DNA of 64,000 nucleotides from Haliclona indistincta (Eukaryota; Porifera; Demospongiae; Haplosclerida; Chalinidae): contig OZ024790.1 of assembly GCA_964017065.1 (NCBI GenBank), positions 3,280,631-3,344,630 of the forward strand. Direction: 5' to 3'. The translations under genes were made by a program, and so were the position numbers. The notes below the pieces were generated by a model. The model had not been told where the DNA came from and ran no database searches. It worked only from the letters and a program-made list of their open reading frames with translations. Positions 1-10,187 of this stretch are shown here, one piece after another. The first letter of the stretch is position 1. The number at the start of each line of letters is the position of its first letter.

Positions 1-544
1 TGAAAATGTGATTTGTGAGTGCACTCAGAGAGACTAAAGGACTACTACGACTGGTGGAAGGATTACTGAAATGACTAGGACGCCAAGAGAACGCCACAGC
101 TATAGTTTAAGAATTTGGTCATGTGACAGCGATAATGGCTCATTCATTTCTCAAACCGCTTCCTGACAAATAGTGTGAATGCCTACAATATGCATTGAAT
201 TTGCCTTGTACAAGTGATTCTCTGAAGTGAAATCAATGTACTTTGTAGTGTGAGAAGGCCTTTAGCTGTATTAGACAATGTGCGATTGATGTACAGTAGA
301 GGAAAACAATAATTGAACGTTTTGTTGTTGTTCTACGATCGACTAAACGATAATTTTTTGCTGCACGATCGGTGCACGATTGTGATTTTGCCAAGTACAC
401 GCCGTGATCACGCTGCTATACAGTACTACCAGAGCTGCTCTTGGCAACTTACACATTGTCCTCAGCTCCTCTGGCCAGTATTTTCTTTTAGTAAAGCGCT
501 AACCTCAATCGTTAAAACTGTAACGATCGTAAAACGATAACAAA
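1..544. other. Non-coding, no gene recognised
   Basis: No convincing exon, splice-site pair or family match is visible. The only structure is a short stretch near 288-312 (core acagtagagga) whose reverse complement recurs at about 1552-1577, so it may be an outer arm of the foldback element that follows. Confidence 0.5.
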
Positions 545-1553
545 ACGTTAGAGGCGTGTTCGCACTGACAAAGTCGAATCCGGGTTGAAATGAAACCCTA
601 CTTACCCGGGTTGAACTCGGTTAGTGCGCATCCGCACTCGACCTGGATCGATGCGAGTCAAGTCCACGCAACAGTCTAAGGTGGCGTTTTGAACTAGCAT
701 GAGAGCTTCTTAACAATGTCAGTCTTTCTCTAGAGCCTGTGCGCTCAGGCAACGTCTCTAGTGCGCGTACACGTGGCGGTGCCAAGACTAGCCTCGTTAC
801 CTGCCAAATTTCGCAACGCGGAAACGCAACGGAACGAAACGGTGAAATTGGGCCCGATACACACTGCAAGGGTACTAGTGCGCATGCTCAGACTATACCC
901 CGGTATATGGGGTATTCGTAATCTTTTTGGGCATTGTCGCTACATTACACCGTATACTAGCCAGTTCCTGAAGCACTTCCCGTATTCTTCCAAGAGTAAA
1001 AGTATCGTACAGCTTGGCATTTGTGCTGTTATGCCTTGATCAACATGTTATACACTAAAGCCTAAGGATGAGGAGACTTTATCGCTGTTCTGCAACAGTT
1101 TTATAATTTTTGTCTGCTTTTCTATGTGAAACAGTACGTGTTTTAGTTGCCAACTTCTCCCATTCCTTTGTGATAGCAAGTTGAAGCAATCCAGTATCCC
1201 TAAAGGCGAGCGCTGTGTCGTTTTAGTGTTGCTTGCTTCATCGCTAGCAAGCGCTCGTTAATGATATTCATTGCTGAGTTCTATGAATAACATCATCTCT
1301 ACCCTTGCAGTGTGTACCAGGCCCGATTTTCGCCATTTCGTTCCGTTGCGTTTCCGCGTTGCGAAAATTTGGCAGGGAACGAGGCTATGCCAAGACTATA
1401 CCTTGTTTCAACCCACATACATGTACGTATGTGGGTTGGCTTAACCGGATTCGCCAAAACTGGATCTCTCTGCAGATCGAGTGTGGACGTGATATATTTG
1501 AGTTCAACCTGGGTTGAAACCGGGTTAGTGCGCCAGTGTGAACAGGCCTTAAG
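545..1553. mobile_element. Foldback/MITE-like element
   Basis: The ends are imperfect inverted repeats: ggcgtgttcgcactg at the left and cagtgtgaacaggcc at the right. Inside, about 780-875 and 1300-1398 are long inverted arms sharing the core gttccgttgcgtttccgcgt. No transposase ORF is present, so this is a non-autonomous hairpin-type DNA element. The family is not identified. Confidence 0.65.
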
Positions 1554-1576
1554 TTTTTATTGTCCTCTACTGTATA

Positions 1577-2740
1577 CCTGTTCACATGGAGCTGCATTCA
1601 ATCCAAATACATGCGAATTGACACCAATGCGAATTGAATATTGAGAACATTCACATGGACGAAGGGAGGAGGTAATTGCAAGCTTGACTAGTTGACTTGC
1701 CACGTGATTGTCAAATAAACAATGCCAAACTTGCCCATTGCAGCTCATAACGTTCTAAAAATAGCACCATAGGTGCTGATGCCTCGGTGGATTGACATTA
1801 TATCCACAAACACAACTATCCACCATTCCACAAACACAGCAACTGCAGATGCATGCATACAGGATTTCTGTACAGCAGTCACAATGCAGTGCTTTAGTTA
1901 TGCAATCAGAAGCCAATCATGCAGTGCTGACCACAATTCCACTGGGCGTGTCTACAATGTTCATTACAGCACATGCATACCACGAGCGAGATAGCTTCCA
2001 TAGCTTGCTTACACGATTTCTCTGGACCTGCGCTGCTGTCCTGTAGTAAAATTCTAACCTATCAGCTTCTAGGCAGTCAACTGTGGACAGCTTTGCCTTT
2101 GGAGAAGTCCAGATCGCCAGCAACGGTAAATAAAGTAAGCAAATCACGCCATAACTCGCGAACGAAGCTTTAGAACCAAATTTCTATACATCAGATCCGA
2201 GTAAATATCGAGTTCTGCTTGTGTTGCTTGTTTCAGCGCTTAGTTTTCAGTGAGCGACGAGAAATGCTTGCAACAGACAGAGTGACTGACTGACAGACAG
2301 CACGATTACAGTATACCTCGTTAGCTCCGCCCTCGGCATAATTAGCAGAATGAGCATGCACTGCTCTTTATTCGGATGGAGCAATACGTTAACGTTTACT
2401 CGCGAAGAAAAGAAACAATACAATAAGTTACCAATAGGCGAAATATTACTTGCATTTTTCTTCAGTATACAAAAGCAGTGTGACAATGGCATTCCATTCT
2501 GTAGTGTTCGTGGTGTTTTGCTTCAGCTGCGAACAGGCTAACACACGCAAGCAACCATCTTTAAAATTGTCACACGATTTTCTGTTTCACCCATGCAATC
2601 CACTTTCAATTCACTTTCAATCTGCATCATGAAGTGGATTGGGTTCATTGCGTGATTCGTCAATGATCGCTCGCCATGTGAATGCTCAGATGCGCATCGA
2701 ATGCGTATTCAATTCGCTAAAATGGGTCCATGTGAACAGG
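1577..2740. mobile_element. MITE-like element with CCTGTTCACATGG ends
   Basis: The left end cctgttcacatgga is matched in inverted orientation by tccatgtgaacagg at the right. Sub-terminal sequence (gcgaattgaat, attcacatgg) is also inverted. No ORF of its own is seen. A member of another repeat family lies inside it at 1764-2172, so the two insertions are nested. Confidence 0.6.
1764..2172 (-). repeat. Dispersed repeat copy (TGCCTCGGTGG family)
   Basis: It begins with a small hairpin (gcaccataggtgc), then tgcctcggtgga and about 400 bp also found, in opposite orientation, at 37919-41171 and diverged at 13826-15095. Shared blocks include cagttgactgcctag, gctgataggtta and cacgcccag. No protein is encoded. 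A lone family end sits near 9668-9720. Confidence 0.75.
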
Positions 2741-2839
2741 CCTTATGATTTTCTACAAAGCTAATTTACTGTAGACTTCTACTAACAGATGTTTTGACAT
2801 GCAATAGTATTATTATTTCTTTTACTATATATAGTGTCA

Positions 2840-4009
2840 ATGCAACCGCAGTTGAAAATGTCACTACAGCCAACTCAGGAGCTAGAACAACTAAGAATTT
2901 TAGTATGCGGCAGGAGTGGTGTAGGAAAATCGTCACTTGTAAACAGCTTGGTTGGAAGAGATGTATGTCAAGTAGGCGACCCGGGACTAGAGGTTGATTT
3001 TTTAAGTGCACGTACTAAGTTCACAGAGCAAAACTGTCTTAAATTGGGAAATGGCATTCAAATTACCATATATGATTCTCCTGGTTTACAAGATGGCACA
3101 AATGAAGAAGCGTATCTTGACGACATGTACAGAAAATGCAAAGATGTTGATCTGGTCTTGTACTGCATGAATATGACAGAGTCCCGTTTCATGCCTGCAG
3201 AGATAACTGCAGTTGGTCAGATTACCAAGAAATTCACTTCAGATATCTGGAAAAAATGTGTTCTAGTGCTCACCCAAGCCGACCGTGTAGTTCCCAAAAC
3301 AGTCGAATACCATAGAAATACATTCCAAAATTTCCGGACTACATTTTGCTCTCTTCTCAGGAAAGAAGGTGTCGACAGACAAGTTTGTGATAATCTCCAC
3401 ATAGTGGCAGCAGGAAACTTTGAACCTGAAGGTCTGACAAACGATCAGCTACAGGAACGACCATCTGAACGAATGATTCTGTATGCATCCAAACATACCA
3501 TGGCCTCACCAGGCCCACCAATCGTACCAGTAGATTTCGTTCCTGAGTTGTGGGTGACATGTCTTGAAACGGTGCCAGAGGAGTCACGTGCACGCTTCCT
3601 GCAAGCTTCAGCACTAGGTGATCGTATCCAGCTTGCTGAGGGTGGGGAGCTCACTAAAGAAAAGCTGAGGGATCTCCTGCAGCCAGTGTCTGAAGACTTG
3701 GTGAGAAAGATTGAAGAAACCAAAGCAATAAAACGTTTGCCTTTTACACTAAATCATGATCAACAGAAACGAACTCATGCAGCCATCTCGGCCAGCTATT
3801 ATACTATCTTGACCTATGTTGGAACAGGACTTGGATCTTCTACTGGTGCAATTTGTGGAGGCATTGCTGGAGCTAGTATTGGCTCCTTTTTTGGTCCTTT
3901 TGGAACACTAATAGGTTGCAGTGTTGGTGGATTTATTGGCGGAGTTGCTGTCAATAGAGGCATGAAGTATGTAGGAAAGAAACTTGTGAAAAAAGACAAA
4001 GATGTTTAA
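2840..4009 (+). CDS. GTPase A (GIMAP/AIG1-like P-loop GTPase)
   Basis: A 389-aa P-loop GTPase starting at the ATG at 2840; an upstream in-frame GTG is not a plausible animal start. A possible splice acceptor (tactatatatag) directly precedes it, so a further 5' exon cannot be excluded. G1 is GRSGVGKSS (about residues 24-32), G3 is DSPG (79-82), and the G4 region reads TQAD (145-148). The last ~70 residues are a glycine-rich hydrophobic stretch with small-residue zipper spacing followed by a Lys-rich end, as expected for membrane association. The central third is nearly identical to GTPase C, showing recent duplication or conversion. GTP binding and hydrolysis are inferred. The closest broad class is AIG1/GIMAP-like immune GTPases, but exact family placement needs a profile search. 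Confidence 0.85.
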   Translation: MQPQLKMSLQPTQELEQLRILVCGRSGVGKSSLVNSLVGRDVCQVGDPGLEVDFLSARTKFTEQNCLKLGNGIQITIYDSPGLQDGTNEEAYLDDMYRKCKDVDLVLYCMNMTESRFMPAEITAVGQITKKFTSDIWKKCVLVLTQADRVVPKTVEYHRNTFQNFRTTFCSLLRKEGVDRQVCDNLHIVAAGNFEPEGLTNDQLQERPSERMILYASKHTMASPGPPIVPVDFVPELWVTCLETVPEESRARFLQASALGDRIQLAEGGELTKEKLRDLLQPVSEDLVRKIEETKAIKRLPFTLNHDQQKRTHAAISASYYTILTYVGTGLGSSTGAICGGIAGASIGSFFGPFGTLIGCSVGGFIGGVAVNRGMKYVGKKLVKKDKDV

Positions 4010-4762
4010 CTTGTGTATAAATTGAATTTTGACTTGTTAACAAAATTGCGTTGTAGTTCACGACTGATCGAGGTTCAGATTCGTAGCTGTAATCACATTG
4101 GTTTTTTCTGATAATCACAAAAGTGTTATCATTGAGTTCTGAGAAACGTTCCTGGACTACAGCGTTTTGATAAAAATGAAAAATGATGATACTCCTCCCA
4201 CTACAGTGCATGAACCTGTGTGAAGTCAATAATTTTATTCCGGAAAATTGTAAATAAATTGCATGGTATAGCAGGTGACACGTGTCTTTTGTAGTATAAT
4301 TAAAACTAGCTAGACACGTGAATTAGTTGAGCATTCCTAGGTTTTGTGAACTCCAAAGTCTAGTTTTGCCCTCCCGCCCATCCCATAAGCAATCCTGGAT
4401 AGGAGTATTAATGATATATTTTTTCTATCAACTAAGTCAACCAGATGAGTCAAGGAGAGGCTTTGGATACTGACAAAGAACTCATTGTGTGTGTACTAAT
4501 TATAATTTATGTAAATATGTGATATGTTTGTTAATATTATTGCTAGGCAACTTGTTCTCATTGGGCCTACATCATGTGTAGCTAACCATAAATTTTGGTT
4601 CATATTAGGCAGGCAATTGAGTATGATGTATGTGTGCTTGTGTTGTCAATAAGAACGTTGTGGCGTGCACAGCAGGCCTTGAAACGGTGAGAGTCATACT
4701 AGCATTTGATAGTAGGTGTATGCTTGTAAGGTGTGCATGTTCGGGAGGATGAAGTTGTAGTA
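4010..4762. other. 3' flank of GTPase A, non-coding
   Basis: No gene is seen. Part of it (about 4125-4230, including the string tactcctcccactacagtg) recurs at about 15160-15250 downstream of GTPase C, so flanking DNA was copied with the gene. Confidence 0.55.
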
Positions 4763-5500
4763 GGGTCATTCCATATCATTTCAACAACTTTTTGGCATGA
4801 CCCTCTGGGATTTTCTTGAAACTTGGTATTGTTGAACTCCTCATGGTCATATGATTCCATAACAAGTTTCAGCTTGATACCTTGTATGGTTTCTTAATTA
4901 ACAATAATTACATTTTCTAAGATATTTACTACTACATGCCATTAAACTTTTCCTAACTTTGTTATATTTTATCATATCAGCAGATCAGAGATATCAAATT
5001 GAAGCTGATTAAATGCTCTTTCATGTGATATATATCTCACATAGTGCATAGTACGTTACGACCACTTGACCTCGCCTACAAGATTAAAGCTTTGATCTTT
5101 AATAAAACGCTGCGTCAATTTTCATAAAAACATGTGTGATTAATCAGTACCCTATAAGCTACATTATTACAAAATTTCATGTTGGGACGGCAATGGGATA
5201 GTTAATTTTGCAAAGATTTTAAATTTGATATATTGAAAAATTCAGTATTTCTACAGGAAAAAGTGAAGAGTACATGCTACTTTGAAGCTTCTTTGAACTT
5301 CTGAATAGTTTTCTTTACTTCTTTTTAAACATGTCCAGATCTTGATCTTGGATCAACGGTTTTGTCACCCAGTTTGAACATCTTATACAATTTTGCCGTT
5401 TTACTTTCAGAGAATATGAAATAATTATTATTTACAAGGTATTGCAAGTTAGATATTTTACAATATTTTCTTTCATTTTTCATCAAGCAATATGCAATAG

Positions 5501-5502
<2 letters not shown>

Positions 5503-5549
<47 letters not shown>
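5503..5549. repeat. (ACT)n microsatellite
   Basis: About fifteen tandem act triplets lie inside the transposon. A Ser-run ORF on the minus strand across it is a repeat artefact. Confidence 0.9.
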
Positions 5550-5727
5550 GCTAATAACGATAATAATTGTAATAAAAATGTGATAACAACTGAGTTTTAG
5601 AGGTACCCTATTGTCACTACTGATCTGCATAAGAGCGTAGCATCATACATGTAGGCCACTGCATGCAGCACGGCATAGTTGTACTCGTGGTGAGCCTGCT
5701 AGTTCTCGCAACTGGCCCATTGCCGTT

Positions 5728-6337
5728 TACAGTGTTCCACACGAAGAGAGGGAATTAATGTTAGGAATGTATGACGTCACGTCAATAGCATTAATACATT
5801 ATAGCAGACAAAATGGCCGCCAAAAACCTGGTCTCTTGCAGAGTGAAGTCGCGCTTGACGCTGTATATGCTTCTACAGACGCTAGGTGAGATCTACTTTC
5901 ATGATTAATGTTTTGGCATTGCAGTCATGAAGTTTTAGAGCTTAACTACCAGTAGAACTGGAATTCCTGTCCCTAACGTTTGGCTCGTCGTGAACGGTCA
6001 ACTTTTGCTCTTTGCCGCCGATGTAGTACTGATCGGGACCAATCCTGCTGACAACAGATAAGCATCCGAGGTGAAAGCATCAATGCAGCGATGACAGAGC
6101 TTAACTACCAGTAGTCCCTGAGATTCGCTCCCTAACGTGTTTTTCCAAATGGTTGCCTGTCTTTCACATTACTGTCACGTGAGTGTCATCTGACAAGAAG
6201 CCATATAAAGCACAAGATTCAGTAAGGATAGAGGATCAAAATGATACATACATCATAACTCTAGGACATATGATTCTAGAGAAATCAAGCAAACTGTCAA
6301 CACACAATTATTCCTTCTCTTCGTGTGGAACACTGTA
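5728..6337. repeat. Internal inverted and direct repeats of the transposon
   Basis: About 31 bp at 5728-5760 (core acagtgttccacacgaag) is inverted at 6307-6337 within the ORF. A direct repeat (agcttaactaccagtag followed by ccctaacgt) occurs near 5940-5980 and 6100-6145. This suggests the non-coding left part arose by internal rearrangement of the element. Confidence 0.6.
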
Positions 6338-7154
6338 TACATTCCAGAAGAGCTTTATTAATTTTTTAAAATCATACCTCCCACTTGATGCACAGCCTTC
6401 CAAAATAAAATATTTTTCTAATGGTTCAGCACCTCAATACAAAAATCGAAAAAACTTTCTCAATTTATGCCTTCATCAGCAAGACTTTGGAATTCTAGCA
6501 GAGTGGCACTTTTCAGCCACATCACATGGCAAAGGGGCTTGTGATGGTCTAGGTGGAACATTGAAGCGTCTTGCTGCTCGTGCTAGCCTGCAAAGGCCAT
6601 ACAACAGTCAAATTATGACTCCAAGACAACTGTATGAATGGGCTGTAGAGAATATACAGTCAGTTCATTTTCAGTACTCAAGCATAGAGGATTATAGGGA
6701 GGAAGCTAAGCACCTCGAACAGCGTTTCCTCGTTTCTCGCACAATTCCAGGAACCCGAAAGTACCACAGCTTTATCCCTGTTTCAAGTAACAAACTGCAA
6801 GTTGCATGCTATTCTAGCTCAACTACTTTCAAAGAGGAAACGGTTACTCTAGAGTCTAATGATCTTCCAATAGAATCTATCACTGGATTCGTTACTTGTG
6901 TATGGGAAAACGAATGGTGGTTGGCTTGTGTAATCAAGACCATTCCAATCGAGAGTTGTGTTGAAGTAACATTCCTACACCCTCATGGTCCATCGAGTTC
7001 ATTCAGATTCCCACTACAGAAAGATATACAAACAATTACCTTGAGTAGTGTTCTGGTACCTGTTGATCCAAGATCAAGATCTGGACGTGTTTATACCCTT
7101 GAAAGAGAAGAAGTAAAGAAAACTATTCAGAAGTTCAAAGAAGTTTCAAAGTAG
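6183..7154 (+). CDS. Transposon-encoded protein, putative transposase
   Basis: A 324-codon open frame lies between the long inverted repeats. It opens on GTG; the first in-frame ATG is at 6270, so the N-terminus is missing or lies in an unseen exon. The conserved core includes SNGSAPQYKN (about residues 79-88), AEWHFSATSHGKGACDG (about 105-121) and GGTLKRLAARASLQRP. I recall closely similar blocks in repetitive uncharacterised proteins of cnidarians and arthropods. The spaced Asp/His/Asp residues would suit a nuclease, but catalysis is inferred. The C-terminus overlaps the right inverted repeat. No superfamily is claimed. Confidence 0.65.
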   Translation: MSSDKKPYKAQDSVRIEDQNDTYIITLGHMILEKSSKLSTHNYSFSSCGTLYTFQKSFINFLKSYLPLDAQPSKIKYFSNGSAPQYKNRKNFLNLCLHQQDFGILAEWHFSATSHGKGACDGLGGTLKRLAARASLQRPYNSQIMTPRQLYEWAVENIQSVHFQYSSIEDYREEAKHLEQRFLVSRTIPGTRKYHSFIPVSSNKLQVACYSSSTTFKEETVTLESNDLPIESITGFVTCVWENEWWLACVIKTIPIESCVEVTFLHPHGPSSSFRFPLQKDIQTITLSSVLVPVDPRSRSGRVYTLEREEVKKTIQKFKEVSK

Positions 7155-7768
7155 CATGTACTCTTCACTTTTTCCTGTAGAATTACTGAATTTTTCAATA
7201 TATCAAATTTAAAATCTTTGCAAAATTAACTATCCCATTGCCGTCCCAACATGAACTTAATTAGTAATAATGTAGCTTATAGGGTACTGATTAATCACAC
7301 ATGTTTTTATGAAAATTGATGCAGCGTTTTTTTAAAGATCAAAGCTTTAATCTTGTAGGCGAGGTCAAGTGGTCGTAACGTACTATGCACTATGTGAGAT
7401 ATATATCACATGAAAGAGCATTTAATCAGCTTCAATTTTATATCTCTGATCTGCTGATATGATAAAATATAACAAAGTTAGGAAAAGTTTAATGACATGT
7501 AGTAGTAAATATCTTAGAAAATGTATTTAATGTTAATTAAGAAACCATACAAGGTATCAAGCTGAAACTTGTTATGGAATCATATAACCATATGGGGTTC
7601 AACAATACCAAGTTTCAAGAAAATCCCAGAGGGTCATGCCAAAAAGTTGTTGAAATGATATGGATTGACCCAGTACGTATTGGACGAAATTGTAGTACGT
7701 CGGGAGAACGAAATTGTAGTAAGAGGACAAAGTGTCAACTGCAACAAGCTCTCAAATAGCTAACTCCT

Positions 7769-8367
7769 GACCATTTTAGGCGCGCGAATTTTTGGACCGC
7801 CATTTTGACGGTATTGTGCTGCTGGTAAACACAAGATATTCGTTTCTTGGCAGGCTGCTTTCCACTTGCAAGCGATAGAATATTACATTGCAAGCTTAAG
7901 AGTTTACAAACGAACATTACTGCCACAATCTCGGTCAAGAAAGCGAAGTTAGCAAGCAGTTGGCTGCTAGAAACCGTTCCGGTTTTGCTGCTGTTCTGTA
8001 TCAGCCAAGCTATTATCGATTGGACTGTTCGATCAAGGCCGCTATCCAGTATTGTTTGCTACCCTGATGTAGTTGCGCGTAGACACAGTGTGCCAGTAAA
8101 ATCGAACAAAATGTCAGTAGTTTCGTTCCATATTTCCCCACTTTGCTGGCTGTTCTAGAGATAGAAACGCGCGTTTTCAAGCTCTAGTGACTCATATAAG
8201 CAATATACTTTCGCTTGTGTGTGCAAAGTACCTAGCTAAGCACGCAAAAAGACGCGAAACCTTGTGTTTTGCCTGCAGCACAATACCGATAAAATGGTGG
8301 GGTCGACACGGTCATGTCCGGTGTTGTACGGGTGCGCACGGAAAAATGATTAGCGACTGAAATGGTC
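7769..8367. mobile_element. 599-bp MITE with GACCATTT termini
   Basis: It starts gaccattttaggcgc and ends gcgactgaaatggtc; sub-terminal ccattttnncggtattgtgctgc is inverted as well. Near 15355-15375 the same flanks (gctaactcct, then tataatacaactgaag) are joined without the element, giving a paralogous empty site. No target duplication is needed to explain the junction. No protein is encoded. Confidence 0.75.
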
Positions 8368-9225
8368 TATAATACAACTGAAGACAAGAATAAAATTATT
8401 TATTAGGGAGTCACTACCGTGACTCCCTATGTAGGGATGAACGAGAAAAGAAGATGGCGGCTACATACAATGTATTAGCGTTCAAACGCTGATATTTTGC
8501 CTGGTGATGAATTGTATACGTCCAAAGACACTTAGATCTGCTCTCTGGCGTTGCCCCATCTTACAGTAGCAAGGAGATTGCTCGAGATTGTTGCTAAAGT
8601 GACGAACCTGGAAACGGTGAAAATCGACTTTCGTCATCTTCGTTTTCTTTCTTTCTTTCTTTTTTCAACTCGCCTAGCGCCTTTACGCGAGCAGTGTCGA
8701 GACCAAAACACCCACGAACAGTCGTGAAATTCTCCTGGCATGTGCCTTTTGAACTTAGTTTTTAGCGAAACGACGATATACATTTGACGAGCTCACGATC
8801 ACGAACAGTTGTCAGCTAAGTGTTTGACGCCATTATTGTGATTACGTAATACGCACGTGACCAAACACGCTTGTAGAGTATCGCCGTATGGAGAGCGCAT
8901 ATTGGCGTCTGGAGTCTTCGAAGAACAACTCACAGAGTAAGCTCGTGTAGTATCATCGTTCTGCTGCTTGCCAGATAGTATCACAGCCATACAGAAAATT
9001 CTAAACCAGAGTGGGCGGGGCTCGTATGCTGTGCATCCAGGCTGCAGCATGCATGCATGCATGAGCTAGTTTCAGTATTTAATTTTAGGAGCTACAAGTT
9101 AAAAAGCAATTATCAAGAAAAGCAAACAAAACCAATGATGGAAACAAAAAAGAGATACATTATCTTGCCGAATTCGAACTGCACCAAAAAGTTGAAACTC
9201 ACTGTAAAAGAAAGAAGGACACAAA
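8368..9225. other. Non-coding, small hairpin
   Basis: No gene is recognised. A perfect short hairpin (gggagtcactaccgtgactccc, about 8406-8427) is followed by tatgtaggga. ORFs here are short and lack family features. Confidence 0.45.
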
Positions 9226-9613
9226 CAAGAAAATAAAAAGATTTCTAACGAAATCAAAAGGAAGTAGGGATAAAGAAATCTGCTACTGGTCCACAATGTA
9301 AACCAACAAGGAGCAAGCATGGAATGGTAACACGATTGACTTGCTAACAGACCATAGATCCCTACATCAGTGGCTGACTACAGCAGTTCTGCTAGTTGCT
9401 ATTGACTGACACCTGACATGCATTGAATTGAATTTAGCTTGTGACAAAATAATTATAGTATAGTCAAAATGTTATGTACAGCCACTGATGTAGGGATCTA
9501 TGGTCTGTTAGCAAGTCAATCGTGTTACCATTCCATGCTTGCTCCTTGTCAGATTTCTTTATCCCTACATCCTTTTGATTTCGTTAGAAATCTTCTTATT
9601 TTCTTGTAGAACC
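9226..9613. repeat. Long hairpin, foldback MITE
   Basis: The left arm 9226-9374 and right arm 9480-9613 are near-identical reverse complements (shared core gacttgctaacagaccatag) around a ~105-bp spacer. The left arm has a ~25-bp extra segment. A transcript would form a hairpin of more than 130 bp. Confidence 0.8.
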
Positions 9614-10187
9614 AGAAGTGTTGAGGGAAGTAGCAAAATTATGTTTTGGATTTATAAATAAAAGCAATGAAGCACCATAGGCGCAGATGCCTCAAGCTCG
9701 GTGGAATTGCATGCATACCTGCCCAGTTTGACAGCAAGCCATGTTTTGTTGCAACTATGTCATCTTGCATTGTTCTTTTGTCTGCAGTACATTGTACTCA
9801 CTTATTTCTCTGTATAAGTGTGTTTTTAACCTTACCTTTGTACGTGATGATATTATACTGCATAGAGTTTCTGGTAGTCGTAGATTGCATAACTTACAGT
9901 TAATTTGTCCTTTTGCTAAAACTAATTTTTAAATTTGTTCTTTTATTATTAATGTTATTGTTATTTTTTGTCCTAGTTGTACATTCAGCTTCCTTGTTAT
10001 CCTTTAAGACTCAGATCATCAACTATCTTACTTCTGCTTAATTTGTTTCTTTAATTGTTTTACTAGTAATAAATTTAATTTTAATTCAATATTAAATTTA
10101 AAAAAATTAATATTGATTAAAATTAGTGAGAAGGGCGTGGCTATTATTGGTTGGGAATCATACACGTGGGACCGGGAATTACAGAAC
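9614..10187. other. Non-coding AT-rich spacer
   Basis: It contains a remnant end of the TGCCTCGGTGG repeat family at about 9668-9720 and AT-rich sequence. No exon is supported. Confidence 0.45.

Larger units (their letters stand above)
4763..7671. mobile_element. 2.9-kb DNA transposon with ~600-bp inverted repeats
   Basis: The terminal inverted repeats run 4763-5357 and 7062-7671. They begin gggtcattccatatcatttc and end with its near reverse complement closing in gaccc. Both sides are flanked by AGTA (4759-4762 and 7672-7675), a probable 4-bp target duplication. The inner edge of the repeats includes the last ~30 codons of the internal ORF, so the left arm carries an antisense copy of that C-terminus. 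The superfamily is not recognised. Confidence 0.85.

Noticed and set aside
5325..5630. 101-aa minus-strand ORF with a Ser run
   Set aside because: It spans the (ACT)n microsatellite and the antisense ORF end in the inverted repeat; not an independent gene.
9099..9320. 73-aa hydrophobic minus-strand ORF resembling a membrane protein
   Set aside because: It lies in the arm of a foldback repeat, is AT-rich, and has no supporting exon structure.
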